From positions 62,001-126,000 of the forward strand of contig NZ_JAGGLB010000008.1 of assembly GCF_017874215.1 (NCBI RefSeq): 64,000 nt of DNA. The letters are read 5' to 3'. Position numbers and translations under genes: made by a program. A model generated the notes under the pieces. The model made no database searches. It saw only the letters and a program-made list of their open reading frames with translations, and was not told the origin of the DNA. The DNA comes from Paenibacillus eucommiae (GTDB taxonomy: Bacteria; Bacillota; Bacilli; Paenibacillales; NBRC-103111). Below are positions 53,164 to 63,604 of this stretch, one piece after another; position 1 is the first letter of the stretch; each line of letters begins with the position of its first letter.

Positions 53164-55692
53164 TCAGGAACTGACGCTGTTGTGGTGATACTGCTCAAGT
53201 GAGACTAGAACCTCACGGGGTTTGCTGCCCTCATAAGGGCCTACAACACCTTTAGCCTCCATAGAATCAATAAGTCTCGCTGCACGCGTATAACCAACCC
53301 TCATACGGCGTTGAAGCAAGGAAACAGATGCCTGCTTGGCCTCAAGCACAATTTGAACGGCTTGATCGTAGAGCTCATCTTCGAATTCAGGCTGCTCATC
53401 GGATTTCTCCTCTACCATAGGCACCAGCTCTTCTTGATAAATAGCCTGCTCTTGTGTTCTTACGAAGGTCACTACAGTCTCAACCTCCTGATCGGAAAGG
53501 AAAGCCCCTTGAACACGAATCGGTTTCGATGCCCCAACAGGCAGATAGAGCATATCTCCCCTTCCGAGCAGCTTCTCGGCACCAACCATATCAAGAATGG
53601 TACGGGAGTCAACTTGAGAAGAAACGCCGAAGGCAATTCTTGAAGGAATATTGGCTTTAATAACACCCGTAATGACGTCTACTGACGGCCGCTGTGTAGC
53701 GATGATCAGATGGATGCCGGCGGCCCGTGCCATCTGGGCAAGACGGCAAATGGAATCCTCGACATCATTGGCGGCCACCATCATTAAATCGGCAAGCTCG
53801 TCCACAATGATTACATAATACGGAAGAGGAGCTTCGGTACTGCTCTCGCTTAGCAAAGCGTTATAGCCCTCAATGTTTCTCGTACCGCTTTTGGAGAAAA
53901 GCTCATAACGCTTTTCCATTTCCACGACTATCTTCTTCAAAGCCAGAGAAGCTCTTCTGGGGTCGGTAACTACGGGCGCCAGCAGATGCGGAATCCCATT
54001 ATACACATTCAGCTCAACCATCTTTGGATCAATCATCAGAAATTTAACTTCATTTGGCTTTGCTTTATATAAAATACTAGTAATAATCCCGTTAATACAT
54101 ACGGACTTCCCTGAGCCTGTTGCCCCTGCTACGAGCAAGTGAGGCATTCTTGCCAAATTGCCTACGATCGGCTGTCCCGAAATATCTCTGCCTAACGTAA
54201 TGGACATCCTCGATGCTGCATCTTGGAAAGCTGCTGTTTCCATCACTTCCCGCATAGTGACAACCGATACTTCTGAATTAGGAACCTCAATGCCAATCGC
54301 AGCCTTACCCGGAATTGGCGCTTCCATACGAATGTCTTTAGCGGCAAGTGCCAAAGCTATATCATCCGTAAGGCTGACAATCCGGCTTACCTTGACACCT
54401 ACATCCGGTTGTATTTCATATCGCGTAACAGCAGGGCCCCTTACAACCTCCAGCACCTTGGCTCTGACTCCAAAACTTTCAAGCGTAGCTTCCAGCTTTC
54501 TGGCGATAGCTTTATAGTCCGACATCTCTGAGCCTTTACCTGCTTCTGGTTTAGCCAGCAATTCAAGCGATGGCAGCTCATAATGGCTAATAATTTCAGC
54601 CGCTTGCACCTCTTGAAACTCCAAGCTTTCTGGTTCCGTCTCCCCATCTGCTGGATCTTGAATAGCCACAGATTGTGGGAGTGTTATCTTTTTAGGAGGA
54701 GTATGGACCTGCTGTACCTCTTGATGCACTTGCTCCTGAAAATCACGAATGACAGGAATATTTGAAAGCTCCTCTTGATCAGGCTTTGATTCACTCAGCA
54801 CAGGAGTACTTGGAACCTTGTAAACGACCTTTTCTACCGGAGGCTCCGCAGCAAATTCTTCTTGTTCGGATAGAGCCTCGGCAACTGGAGCTTTCCGGGA
54901 TCTACCAGACTGTAAGAGCTGTGTCAGCAAAGGCATCTTCTTATTTCTACTTGCTGGTATGAGAATTTCTTCGTCAAAATCGTCATCTTGCGGAATATAC
55001 GCTGGAGTGCTGACAGGTTTAGGTTTGCTTGTAACCTTCTGGACGGGCTGAGCGGTTCTGGTGCCTCTGTCCTGAAGCCATTCTTTTACTCTCTCCTTAA
55101 GATTAAAGCCTGCTATCTTAAAGCGGCCACGAACCATATTTACGACGTCCACATAAGAAATTCCAGTTGCAAGTATAAAACCAATAGCAAACAATGCATA
55201 TTGAATTAATCTGGCTCCCAAATCTGCGAAAAGAAAATGAAGGCAGCTATAGAGCAAAGCCCCGATCATCCCCCCGCCGATTTCGTGCTGCAAATTAATT
55301 TCCGCAGTCGGACTGGAGCCAAGCGCCTCGAGCAAGGTATTCCAAGTATGAGATATAATTTGCCCTTCCGTGAAAGCACCCTTGGAAAGAAACAAATCAA
55401 TGTGATTCTTAATCAAGAGACCGAGGATAAAAAGCAATATCCCCGTTTTCTTCATAGTCTTCAGGGGAGGCCACGACCTCTTGATCATGGCGAATAGTGC
55501 TATGTATATAAAAATCAGGGGAATCAGTATGTCCCAGGTACCTACAAAAAAACGAAACAAATACATCAGAGATACTCCGACATGTCCCTGCTTGGCAAGA
55601 GCAATGACGGAAAAAATAAGAATGATAATCCCATACAATTCAAACAACAAGCTAGATTTCAGGGCCTTGCTTTTTTTCTTTCGTTTGGCCAT
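53164..55692 (-). CDS. spoIIIE: DNA translocase FtsK/SpoIIIE
   Basis: About 842 residues from ATG 55692 behind GGGGGTGG. Four or so membrane helices lie in residues 20-180, then a Pro/Glu-rich linker. The motor domain has Walker [17 protein letters not shown] and Walker [17 protein letters not shown], with [16 protein letters not shown] before. The C-terminal gamma winged helix reads [20 protein letters not shown]. It pumps the chromosome into the forespore, and segregates trapped DNA in dividing cells. ylzJ and tepA lie just upstream, as in Bacillus. Confidence 0.96.
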   Translation of the reverse strand: MAKRKKKSKALKSSLLFELYGIIILIFSVIALAKQGHVGVSLMYLFRFFVGTWDILIPLIFIYIALFAMIKRSWPPLKTMKKTGILLFILGLLIKNHIDLFLSKGAFTEGQIISHTWNTLLEALGSSPTAEINLQHEIGGGMIGALLYSCLHFLFADLGARLIQYALFAIGFILATGISYVDVVNMVRGRFKIAGFNLKERVKEWLQDRGTRTAQPVQKVTSKPKPVSTPAYIPQDDDFDEEILIPASRNKKMPLLTQLLQSGRSRKAPVAEALSEQEEFAAEPPVEKVVYKVPSTPVLSESKPDQEELSNIPVIRDFQEQVHQEVQQVHTPPKKITLPQSVAIQDPADGETEPESLEFQEVQAAEIISHYELPSLELLAKPEAGKGSEMSDYKAIARKLEATLESFGVRAKVLEVVRGPAVTRYEIQPDVGVKVSRIVSLTDDIALALAAKDIRMEAPIPGKAAIGIEVPNSEVSVVTMREVMETAAFQDAASRMSITLGRDISGQPIVGNLARMPHLLVAGATGSGKSVCINGIITSILYKAKPNEVKFLMIDPKMVELNVYNGIPHLLAPVVTDPRRASLALKKIVVEMEKRYELFSKSGTRNIEGYNALLSESSTEAPLPYYVIIVDELADLMMVAANDVEDSICRLAQMARAAGIHLIIATQRPSVDVITGVIKANIPSRIAFGVSSQVDSRTILDMVGAEKLLGRGDMLYLPVGASKPIRVQGAFLSDQEVETVVTFVRTQEQAIYQEELVPMVEEKSDEQPEFEDELYDQAVQIVLEAKQASVSLLQRRMRVGYTRAARLIDSMEAKGVVGPYEGSKPREVLVSLEQYHHNSVSS

Positions 55693-55749
55693 AATTGCCA
55701 CCCCCAATGAGCAATTATACCATAGTTTTCTAAGACGAGATACAGGCCC

Positions 55750-55971
55750 TTAGAAATGAGGGCTGTATTCGATCATTGTGCCTGGCGTATACCTTGGATT
55801 TATATAATCCTGCGGATTCGTACTGATAAGCCTGACGATCCTCGCCTGATTACTGCCTATGGGCTCAACCTGCATTGTGAGGCCATTTAGCTGAATTTCT
55901 TCATAATGAGGATGAAAGTCCTCCATGCCTTGGAAAATAACTTCTGAAGGGATAACAGAATAATAAATCAC
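55750..55971 (-). CDS. ylzJ: YlzJ-like protein
   Basis: 73 residues ([40 protein letters not shown]), the size and place of YlzJ. It overlaps the tepA stop by 4 bp, so it is co-translated. No function is known. Confidence 0.85.
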   Translation of the reverse strand: MIYYSVIPSEVIFQGMEDFHPHYEEIQLNGLTMQVEPIGSNQARIVRLISTNPQDYINPRYTPGTMIEYSPHF

Positions 55972-56702
55972 TGAATCATCCCTCCCTGATTCTGAGCCTT
56001 TCTTGCCTCAATCAGACGGTTAAGCTCTTTGATCGCATCCCCAATTCCCCCTACATGATCTATTAAACCGTATTTTACGGCGTCAGGACCAATAACAGAG
56101 GTGCCGATATCACGGGAAAGCTGGCCTGTCTTAAACATCAAATCCTTCAGCTTTTCTTCGGTCACTTGAGAGTGGCTCGTAATAAATCGAATGACACGCT
56201 CTTGCATCCGGTCCAAATATTCAAAGGTTTGTGGAACTCCAATGACGAGCCCGTTAAGGCGAATCGGGTGAATCGTCATTGTCGCTGTCTCAACGATCAT
56301 TGAAGTTACTGCTGAAACGGCAATGGGCACACCGATACTATGCCCGCCTCCCAGCACGAGTGTAACCGTGGGCTTGGATAAGGTCGAAATCATTTCCGCA
56401 ATAGCGAGACCCGCTTCGACATCTCCCCCCACTGTATTGAGGATTACAAGCACACCTTCAATTTTGGAGTTTTGCTCTGCGGCCACAAGCTGTGGGATGA
56501 TGTGCTCATATTTGGTTGTTTTATTTTGCGGCGGCAGCACAACATGCCCTTCTACTTGACCAATTATGGTCATGCAATAAATATTCGATTCATTCGTAGG
56601 AGCTGTCGTTTGTCCGAGCTGCTGAATGGCTTCCAGTGTAGCATTTTTCTTCTCTTCTTCTACAACGGGATCTTGTGAATTCGGTTTATCAGTGGCTGAC
56701 AA
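55968..56702 (-). CDS. tepA: TepA-type ClpP-like protease
   Basis: 244 residues with a ClpP/crotonase core: [40 protein letters not shown] (the Ser position) and [13 protein letters not shown] (the His). TepA was named for a role in protein translocation; in the spore setting it may degrade SASPs or signal peptides. The start is ATG 56702. The ylzJ gene overlaps its end. Confidence 0.9.
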   Translation of the reverse strand: MSATDKPNSQDPVVEEEKKNATLEAIQQLGQTTAPTNESNIYCMTIIGQVEGHVVLPPQNKTTKYEHIIPQLVAAEQNSKIEGVLVILNTVGGDVEAGLAIAEMISTLSKPTVTLVLGGGHSIGVPIAVSAVTSMIVETATMTIHPIRLNGLVIGVPQTFEYLDRMQERVIRFITSHSQVTEEKLKDLMFKTGQLSRDIGTSVIGPDAVKYGLIDHVGGIGDAIKELNRLIEARKAQNQGGMIQ

Positions 56703-56798
56703 TAGTAGTCCCCCTTAAATGTATTCCTGCTTATTCCTGCTTCTTAGTATGAATACCCTATCGATATTTCATGCATTATGCGGCGAATAAACATAGAA

Positions 56799-56824
56799 GA
56801 AGCTCTTCCCGTAGGAAGAGCTTC
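56799..56824 (-). terminator. rnjB terminator
   Basis: GAAGCTCTTCC (56799-56809) pairs with GGAAGAGCTTC (56814-56824). Read leftwards the U-tract is weak. Confidence 0.6.
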
Positions 56825-56863
56825 TCAAATATATTGCAAAAGGTTCAAGTGACTAGTGGTTGA

Positions 56864-58540
56864 CTAGACTTCCATAATGATAGGAAGGATCATAGGTCTT
56901 CTTCTGGTTTGTTCATATAAAAATCGTCCCAAAGCATCTTTAACATGTGTTTTTAAAGATGCCCATTCGTTAATATTTTCATTCATTAATTTATTAAGCG
57001 TATTCGTTACAATCCGGTTAGCTTCATCGAGCAATCCTTCTGATTCTCTTACATAGACGAATCCTCTGGAAATAATATCTGGGCCCGAAAGAATCTTCCC
57101 ATCCTGCTTACCTAAAGTTACAACTACAACCAATATTCCGTCTTGAGACAGCAGCTTACGGTCACGCAGAACGATATTCCCTACATCACCTACACCTAAA
57201 CCGTCAATTAGAACATTACCGGCTTGAACCTTAGAGCCTTTGCGTGCTACGCCGCCTTGAATTTCCACTGTATCCCCATTGTCAATAATGAAGATGTCTT
57301 CTTTGGAAATACCAACTGATTCTGCGAGTGTAGCATGCTGACGCAGCATCCGGTACTCACCATGAATCGGTATGAAATATTTAGGCTTCATAATGTTCAG
57401 CATTAGCTTAAGTTCTTCTTGACTGCCGTGACCAGAGACGTGTACTCCTGTGATGGAGCCCGGCCCATAAATCACGTTAGCTCCAATACGGAATAGCTCG
57501 TCGACCGTACGGCCAACGTAACGTTCATTACCAGGAATAGGAGTAGCTGCAATGATGACAGTGTCGCCAGGCATGATATCTACCTTACGATGTGTAGAAC
57601 GAGCCATTCTAGTCAAAGCGGACATGGGCTCTCCCTGACTTCCAGTGGAAAGAATGACCACGCGATCGGAAGCAAGCTTATTAATCTCTTCAGGTTCAAT
57701 CAACATCCCCTCAGGGATATGAAGATACCCAAGCTCACTTGCAATCGAAACCACGTTGACCATACTGCGTCCGATAACCGTCACCTTACGCCGTGTAGCT
57801 ACTGCAGCATCGATAACCTGTTGAATCCGGTGAATATTGGAAGCGAAGGTCGCAATGATGACTCTTTGCTTGGCTTTACGGAATACTTCTTCAATTTCAA
57901 CGCCTACACTTCGTTCAGACCCGGTGTAACCTGGTCTTTCGGCATTGGTACTATCGGAAAGCAAGGCTAAAACACCCTTCTTCCCGATTTCCGCCATCCG
58001 ATGAATATCCGCATATTGTTCATTCACTGGAGTTTGATCAAACTTAAAGTCTCCTGTATGCACAACGGTTCCCTCAGGAGTTTCCAAGGCAACTCCGACA
58101 GAATCCGGAATACTATGATTGGTTTTGAAAAAAGTAGCCGTTATACAACCAAGATTCAGAACCGAATCCGCGTTGATCAGAATTCTCTTTGTTTCGCCAA
58201 GCAGATTAGCTTCCTTCAGCTTAGTCTCTACAAGCCCCAGAGTCAGCTTAGTTCCATAAAGCGGAACATTCAACTGCTTCAGGACATAAGGCAAACCTCC
58301 GATGTGATCTTCATGACCATGCGTTAAAACAATACCGCGAACTTTATCTCTATTTTCTGTAAGATAGCCGATATCCGGAATTACGATGTCGATACCCAGC
58401 ATGTCCTCCTCAGGAAACTTGAGCCCGCTATCAACAACAACAATGTCGTTACCATATTGGACAACGTACATATTTTTGCCGATTTCACCCACGCCGCCAA
58501 GAGCGAAGATCAGCAATTTATCTTGAATTTTCTTAGACAA
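56864..58540 (-). CDS. rnjB: Ribonuclease J
   Basis: 558 residues. Metallo-beta-lactamase/beta-CASP RNase: LTHGHEDHIGGLPYVLKQL (HxHxDH), VHTGDFKFDQTPV, DSTNAERPGYTGSE, then beta-CASP motifs (ATFASNIHRIQQVIDAAVAT, TGSQGEPMSALTRMA, HVSGHGSQEELKLML, FIPIHGEYRMLRQHA). It does 5'-to-3' exonuclease and endonuclease work in RNA decay and rRNA maturation. The B label comes from position between dapA and tepA, as in Bacillus; by sequence alone A or B cannot be told. Confidence 0.9.
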   Translation of the reverse strand: MSKKIQDKLLIFALGGVGEIGKNMYVVQYGNDIVVVDSGLKFPEEDMLGIDIVIPDIGYLTENRDKVRGIVLTHGHEDHIGGLPYVLKQLNVPLYGTKLTLGLVETKLKEANLLGETKRILINADSVLNLGCITATFFKTNHSIPDSVGVALETPEGTVVHTGDFKFDQTPVNEQYADIHRMAEIGKKGVLALLSDSTNAERPGYTGSERSVGVEIEEVFRKAKQRVIIATFASNIHRIQQVIDAAVATRRKVTVIGRSMVNVVSIASELGYLHIPEGMLIEPEEINKLASDRVVILSTGSQGEPMSALTRMARSTHRKVDIMPGDTVIIAATPIPGNERYVGRTVDELFRIGANVIYGPGSITGVHVSGHGSQEELKLMLNIMKPKYFIPIHGEYRMLRQHATLAESVGISKEDIFIIDNGDTVEIQGGVARKGSKVQAGNVLIDGLGVGDVGNIVLRDRKLLSQDGILVVVVTLGKQDGKILSGPDIISRGFVYVRESEGLLDEANRIVTNTLNKLMNENINEWASLKTHVKDALGRFLYEQTRRRPMILPIIMEV

Positions 58541-58664
58541 GAATATACCTCCTTTATATGATTGGCGACGAATCTACATGATTAAACCGAACCAGTCACT
58601 TGCAACCATTATACATGATCAAAAACATCAATTACAAGTCGCTAACACATAGCGCTAGTATTCC

Positions 58665-58696
58665 CAAAAAAACAAAACCGATGCCGGGGCACCGAT
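58665..58696 (-). terminator. dapA terminator
   Basis: ACCGATGCC (58677-58685) and GGCACCGAT (58688-58696) pair with G-U wobbles. Read leftwards it ends in TTTTGTTTTTTTGG. Confidence 0.65.
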
Positions 58697-58709
58697 CCAT
58701 TAGGCATTA

Positions 58710-59573
58710 TCATTCAAAAAGTGATTGGATGAACTGTCCTTCCTGCTCGGAAACGTCAACTAGAGGCAGCCTGACTCCACCTGCGTCCATCCCATGAAGC
58801 CGAAGGGCGTGTTTGATAGGAGCAGGACTTGGCACGCGGAAAATGCCTGTGAACACCGGGTGAAGCTTACGATGCATTTCAGCTGCTTGCTGAATGTTGC
58901 CTTCTAGATAATACTTTATCATAGATTGCATTTCTTTTCCAATCACATGACTGGCAACACTAATAATTCCTGAGCAGCCTACAGCGAGTGCAGGCAAAGT
59001 GTTGCTGTCTTCACCGCTGTACACATGAAACCCTTCTGAAGTGCCGCTCACAATTCGAGTAAGCTGATCCGTCCCCGCACAATCCTTAGTTGCTACAATG
59101 GTAGGAATTTGCGACAATCGAATCGTCGTATCGGCATCAATATTCACGCCGGTTCTGCCAGGTACATTATACAGAACGATCGGAAGCTTAACAGATTCTG
59201 CAACGGCTTTGTAGTGCTGGTAGAGCCCTTCCTGGGAAGGACGATTATAGTAAGGCGCGACGACTAATAGAGCGTCTACACCTAGCTTTTCAACTTGTTG
59301 AGAGAAATGTATCGTATGGGCAGTATCGTTGCTTCCAGTACCAGCAATGATTTTACAGCGCCCTCTCGCATATTGAACAGATAATTCAATGAGCTTAAGC
59401 TTTTCTTCCTCTGTCAGAGTCGGAGACTCTGCTGTTGTTCCACAAATAACGAGCCCATCTGAGTGCTGCTCCTCGATCAAATAATTGATCAGTGGCTCCA
59501 CCTGGCTCCAATTAATGGCTAAATGCTCATCAAATGGCGTGACCATCGCTGTAATTACTTTTCCGAAATCCAC
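58710..59573 (-). CDS. dapA: 4-hydroxy-tetrahydrodipicolinate synthase
   Basis: 287 residues. The (beta/alpha) barrel of DHDPS: the TT motif in CGTTAESPTLTEEEK, YNVPGRTGVN with the catalytic Tyr, and Lys of the Schiff base in IVATKDCAGTDQL. It condenses pyruvate with aspartate semialdehyde, entering the diaminopimelate branch that supplies lysine, wall and dipicolinate. It follows dapG by 41 bp. Confidence 0.95.
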   Translation of the reverse strand: MDFGKVITAMVTPFDEHLAINWSQVEPLINYLIEEQHSDGLVICGTTAESPTLTEEEKLKLIELSVQYARGRCKIIAGTGSNDTAHTIHFSQQVEKLGVDALLVVAPYYNRPSQEGLYQHYKAVAESVKLPIVLYNVPGRTGVNIDADTTIRLSQIPTIVATKDCAGTDQLTRIVSGTSEGFHVYSGEDSNTLPALAVGCSGIISVASHVIGKEMQSMIKYYLEGNIQQAAEMHRKLHPVFTGIFRVPSPAPIKHALRLHGMDAGGVRLPLVDVSEQEGQFIQSLFE

Positions 59574-59614
59574 CGTATGCGCCTCCTACAGCCTGAATTT
59601 TATTAGTATGAATT

Positions 59615-60832
59615 TCATTTATTTAACTGAAATTTATGATGCAGAGCTCTAACTGCTCTTTGCATATCCTCGCCATGGACCAGCACCCAGATGGTCGTAT
59701 TTGAATCTGCAGACTGAAGAATACGGATATCTTCATCCGTAAGCGCTTCAACGATGTGCGCCATAATTCCCGGCACTCCGTTCATACCGCCACCAATAAT
59801 AGAAACCTTCGCGCACCCTCCATGGATCAGTGGCTCATAGCCTCGTGCTTGCAGCAACCCTACGGCGTGCTCTGCTTCATGGTCAAAAACGGTATAAACA
59901 ACAGCTGATGGATTTACGTTAATAAAATCAACACTGATCTTGTGCTCAGCCATCGTTTTGAATACTTGCAGCTGCAAATCAAACTCCCCTCTTGGAGCTG
60001 AAACCTGGATTTGAGTAATATTTGTAAAATGGGCGATCCCGGTAACCCGGCGGTCTTCCACCTCATTTAGCATCATTTTACTGCCTTCTATGTGTGTAAC
60101 CAGGGTACCTTCGGACTTGGAAAAGGTAGAACGTACACGGATCGGAATATTCGCTTGCATGGCAATTTCGACAGCCCTGGGGTGGATTACCTTTGCCCCA
60201 TTGTGCGCCATATTGCATATTTCTGAAAAGCTGACACGTGTTAGCGGCCTAGCATCCTCTACAATTCTTGGATCTGCTGTAAGAATCCCGTTAACGTCAG
60301 TGAAAATATCTACCATTTCTGCTTTCAATGCTGCGCCCAGTGCAGTTGCCGATGTGTCGCTGCCGCCGCGCCCTAAAGTTGTGAAATCATCATGTAAAGT
60401 TTTACCTTGAAATCCGGTTACAATCACAACCTGCTCTTGTTCCAGATGCTGCATAATCCTCGATGGCTGAACCTTCAGGATCTGCGCGCTTCCAAAGTTT
60501 TCATTCGTTTGAATACCCGCCTGTCCACCTGTCAAGACAACAGCTGAAATCCCTCTCGCTTGCAGCAAGCTGCACAATTGTACAGCGGCAATGACTTCAC
60601 CACAGCATAATAATAAATCCAGCTCTCTCGATGAAACAGAACCCCCATACAGCCGAGTCAGCTCCAAGAGCGTATCGGTTGCATAAGGATCCCCCTTCCT
60701 TCCCATCGCGGATACGACGACGACTAATTTGAATGGTTCTGCAAGCGCATCGCGGATATGTGCAAAAACATGCTCTCTGGCTTCTGCGGTGGAAAGGGAG
60801 GTTCCTCCAAACTTTTGTACAAGAATTCGCAT
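59615..60832 (-). CDS. dapG: Aspartokinase (dapG type)
   Basis: 405 residues. The kinase start KFGGTSLSTAEAREHV, the catalytic region VVSAMGRKGDPYATDTLLEL and FTTLGRGGSDTSATALGAAL, then two ACT domains (about 265-405). It is monofunctional, with the asd-dapG-dapA order of the Bacillus sporulation-linked aspartokinase I. It phosphorylates aspartate. Feedback by meso-diaminopimelate is known for that enzyme but cannot be read here. Confidence 0.93.
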   Translation of the reverse strand: MRILVQKFGGTSLSTAEAREHVFAHIRDALAEPFKLVVVVSAMGRKGDPYATDTLLELTRLYGGSVSSRELDLLLCCGEVIAAVQLCSLLQARGISAVVLTGGQAGIQTNENFGSAQILKVQPSRIMQHLEQEQVVIVTGFQGKTLHDDFTTLGRGGSDTSATALGAALKAEMVDIFTDVNGILTADPRIVEDARPLTRVSFSEICNMAHNGAKVIHPRAVEIAMQANIPIRVRSTFSKSEGTLVTHIEGSKMMLNEVEDRRVTGIAHFTNITQIQVSAPRGEFDLQLQVFKTMAEHKISVDFINVNPSAVVYTVFDHEAEHAVGLLQARGYEPLIHGGCAKVSIIGGGMNGVPGIMAHIVEALTDEDIRILQSADSNTTIWVLVHGEDMQRAVRALHHKFQLNK

Positions 60833-60898
60833 GAGCTTCCCCCATAAAAATGAGATTAGCTGCCCAAGGAAAGAGAAATGAATAAGTGCAGAAAAAGC

Positions 60899-61936
60899 TT
60901 ATTGCTCGATAGCAATATGTTCGGCTATTTGAACGGCATTCCAAGCAGCACCTTTAAGTAAATTATCGGATACGATCCACAAATTCAAGGCTCTAGGATT
61001 GCTTAAATCTCTACGAACCCTGCCTACAAACGTCTCAAGCTTACCTGCAGCATCAGTCGCTAAAGGATATTCCTGCTTCTCAGGGTTATCAACCAGAACA
61101 ATTCCTGGAGCTTCCGCCAGAAGTTTCTTTACATCTTCAACTTCAAAATCCTGCTTAAGCTCCACATAGACGGATTCGGAATGGCCGTATACAACAGGTA
61201 TACGAACGCAAGTGGCTGTTACCTCAAGAGAATCGTCACCCATAATTTTTTTCGTTTCAAGAATCATTTTCATTTCTTCATTTGTAAAGCCGTTGTCCAG
61301 AAATTTATCAATTTGCGGTATCGCATTAAAAGCAATTTGATGCTTCACTGGCAGCGACCCTACAGGTAAAATTTCCGGGTTGACAGATGCACCCTCAAGA
61401 ACAGCCTTGGATTGACGGTTCATTTCCTGAATCGCCTTGGCTCCAGCACCGGATACAGCCTGATAAGTAGACACAATAATGCGGGAAATCCCGTAGGTAT
61501 CATACAAGGGCTTCAGTGCTGCGACCATTTGAATGGTGGAACAGTTAGGGTTGGCAATGATACCTTTGTGCTCATTGATTTTGTCAATGTTGACCTCTGG
61601 TACAACAAGCGGTGTTTCTGGATCCATACGATAGGCGCTTGTATTGTCGATACATACAGCTCCTGCAGCTACCGCATGCGGTGCCAGCGCCTTGGAGATG
61701 TCTCCTCCAGCGCTGAACAAAGCAATATCAATATCCTTAAAGCTCTCCGGTTTCGCTTCTTCAACCGTTATTTCACGATCCTTGAAACGAAGCTTAGTGC
61801 CGGCAGAACGAGCTGAAGACAACAGTTTTAATTCCTTGAGGGGGAAATTCCTTTCATCCAGAAGACGTATGATTTGTTCACCTACGGCCCCGGTAGCGCC
61901 GACTACTGCAACGTTAAAAAGCTTTTGATTCGACAT
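60899..61936 (-). CDS. asd: Aspartate-semialdehyde dehydrogenase
   Basis: 345 residues: NADP motif VGATGAVGEQIIRLLDER, catalytic Cys in IANPNCSTIQMVAALK, and the dimer region YQAVSGAGAKAIQEM. It reduces aspartyl phosphate to the semialdehyde, the step between DapG and DapA, whose genes follow in order. Start ATG 61936. Confidence 0.96.
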   Translation of the reverse strand: MSNQKLFNVAVVGATGAVGEQIIRLLDERNFPLKELKLLSSARSAGTKLRFKDREITVEEAKPESFKDIDIALFSAGGDISKALAPHAVAAGAVCIDNTSAYRMDPETPLVVPEVNIDKINEHKGIIANPNCSTIQMVAALKPLYDTYGISRIIVSTYQAVSGAGAKAIQEMNRQSKAVLEGASVNPEILPVGSLPVKHQIAFNAIPQIDKFLDNGFTNEEMKMILETKKIMGDDSLEVTATCVRIPVVYGHSESVYVELKQDFEVEDVKKLLAEAPGIVLVDNPEKQEYPLATDAAGKLETFVGRVRRDLSNPRALNLWIVSDNLLKGAAWNAVQIAEHIAIEQ

Positions 61937-61981
61937 ATACTGTTCTCTCCCCTACTCTTTTGTTATCTATAAAATAAAGGT

Positions 61982-62575
61982 TTAGTACTGGAATCTTTCA
62001 ATGATCATCGGTTGTAATTGCTTGCCTTCCAAGGCGGCTTCACACGCCTCTACGATTAAATCCATTCTGGCAACTAAAGAATTAGGCTTTGCACCAGGCG
62101 CATCCTGTCCGAAAGGAACAAAATAGATGTTTTTGGTAATTAACAGCTTCGCGATGTTCATCGCATTCAAACCAAGGCCGTCATTCGTCGAAATTGCAAG
62201 CACAAGGGGCCTCTGATTTCTCATCTGCGCTTTCGCCGCCATCAAGACTGGACTTTCAGTCATTGCGTTCGCGAGCTTACTGGTTGTATTGCCCGTACAA
62301 GGCGCAATAACCATTACATCCAAAAGCTTTGAAGGTCCCAGTGGCTCAGCATCGACAATCGTATTTATAATTTCATTTCCAGTAATTTGCTTTAATTGCG
62401 CTTGCCAATCTGCTGATTTACCGAAGCGGGTGTCTGTAGTCATGACTGTTGAAGACACGATGGGAATAACCCGAGCCCCGTAATCGACAAATCTTTGAAT
62501 TTGCGGCATAACCTCTTCCAACGTACAATGCGAGCCGGTTAATGCATAACCAACTGTTTTTCCCTGCCAATTCAT
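61982..62575 (-). CDS. dpaB: Dipicolinate synthase subunit B
   Basis: 197 residues, a flavoprotein-like fold (GKTVGYALTGSHCTLEEVMP, VMVIAPCTGNTTSKLANAMT, STNDGLGLNAMNIAKLL). With DpaA it turns dihydrodipicolinate into dipicolinic acid, the calcium chelator of the spore core. It overlaps dpaA by 4 bp. Confidence 0.94.
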   Translation of the reverse strand: MNWQGKTVGYALTGSHCTLEEVMPQIQRFVDYGARVIPIVSSTVMTTDTRFGKSADWQAQLKQITGNEIINTIVDAEPLGPSKLLDVMVIAPCTGNTTSKLANAMTESPVLMAAKAQMRNQRPLVLAISTNDGLGLNAMNIAKLLITKNIYFVPFGQDAPGAKPNSLVARMDLIVEACEAALEGKQLQPMIIERFQY

Positions 62576-63471
62576 TTCCCATCGCTCCTGTCTTTAAAGT
62601 CGTCCTGTATCAACTGACTTAGCGTATTCGCCATGATTCGTCCAGCTGTTTTGGGTGCGACAATTCCAGGTAGTCCGGGTGCAAGCAGCGCTTTGACGCC
62701 TCTTTTTTCGGCAAAACGAAAGTCTGTTCCGCCTGGTTTGGAGGCCAAATCGATGATGACCGCACGATGTGGGATATTTGTGATAACTTGTGCTGTGACT
62801 ATCATAGTCGGAATTGTGTTAAAAAGCAAGTCAATATTGGCTGTTTCGGCGTATAAATCGCTAGTGTAGAACGGCTGAAAACCCATTTCCCAGGCACGGG
62901 CAAAATGCTCCGGTTTCCTGACTCCTACCTTCACAACTGCGCCTAACCCTTGAAGCGTTTTGGCCATTGTGAACCCTGTTCTACCAAAACCAAGGACCAT
63001 ACATACAGAACCATGAATCGTAATATCAGTGTTTTGAATAGCCATCATAAGCGCGCCCTCAGCAGTCGGGATGGAGTTGTAAATAGCTACGTCATCACGA
63101 TCAAAGAGCTCTACAAGGGATATGGAATGAGCTTCACAAAGACGTTTCAAATATTGCTTAGCTAAACCCGTGTAAACCTTTGTATGCTTGGGAAGGGCCG
63201 CGATGTGCTCATCGGTCAAAATAAGCTCATCCTTGGAAAAAATGGAGTCTACGCGTCCTTCATCATCCGTTCCAACCGCAGGTAGAATGAATGCATCCAC
63301 TTGCTTCAAGAGATCTGAGCTAAGCTCCAGGCTCGTAACTCCATTAAATTGACGAGCCAAATTATTAAATCCAAACAATAAGACAGTCGCGTCCAACTCA
63401 GTAAACTTCTGAATGATCTCGAGCTGCCGAGCGTCTCCGCCCATGAACGCTACAGAAATGCCAGTAAGCAT
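62572..63471 (-). CDS. dpaA: Dipicolinate synthase subunit A
   Basis: About 299 residues from ATG 63471, chosen over GTG 63483 because GGGGTG is the ribosome site and overlaps that GTG. It has a Rossmann NAD(P) site (VCMVLGFGRTGFTMAKTLQG) after an N-terminal domain (ISVAFMGGDARQLEIIQKF). It works with DpaB in the mother cell late in sporulation. A sigma-K-like promoter lies upstream. Confidence 0.94.
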   Translation of the reverse strand: MLTGISVAFMGGDARQLEIIQKFTELDATVLLFGFNNLARQFNGVTSLELSSDLLKQVDAFILPAVGTDDEGRVDSIFSKDELILTDEHIAALPKHTKVYTGLAKQYLKRLCEAHSISLVELFDRDDVAIYNSIPTAEGALMMAIQNTDITIHGSVCMVLGFGRTGFTMAKTLQGLGAVVKVGVRKPEHFARAWEMGFQPFYTSDLYAETANIDLLFNTIPTMIVTAQVITNIPHRAVIIDLASKPGGTDFRFAEKRGVKALLAPGLPGIVAPKTAGRIMANTLSQLIQDDFKDRSDGK

Positions 63472-63509
63472 GCTCGCTTGCACCCCTTTCTCGGAATGTT
63501 TCTGTAGCT

Positions 63510-63537
63510 CATTGTATGCTTGCCGTGCCTATTCGGT
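63510..63537 (-). promoter_or_regulatory. Sigma-K-like promoter of dpaA
   Basis: On the minus strand AC (63536-63537), 17 bp, then CATACAATG (63510-63518). This differs at one base from AC-N17-CATAnnnTA and fits the known mother-cell control of dipicolinate synthesis. Confidence 0.5.
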
Positions 63538-63548
63538 GATGCCAAAAA

Positions 63549-63572
63549 GAGCCTCTTCCCAAGAAGAGGCTC
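63549..63572 (-). terminator. dut terminator
   Basis: GAGCCTCTTC (63549-63558) pairs with GAAGAGGCTC (63563-63572). Read leftwards it is followed by TTTTTGG. Confidence 0.85.
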
Positions 63573-63604
63573 AGACAACATTTATAGAGGCTGGAACGGA
63601 CAAC

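Noticed and set aside
59574..62000. Lysine riboswitch or T-box before the lysine/DAP genes
   Set aside because: The gaps between asd, dapG and dapA are too short (41-66 bp), and no conserved lysine-box or T-box sequence is present.
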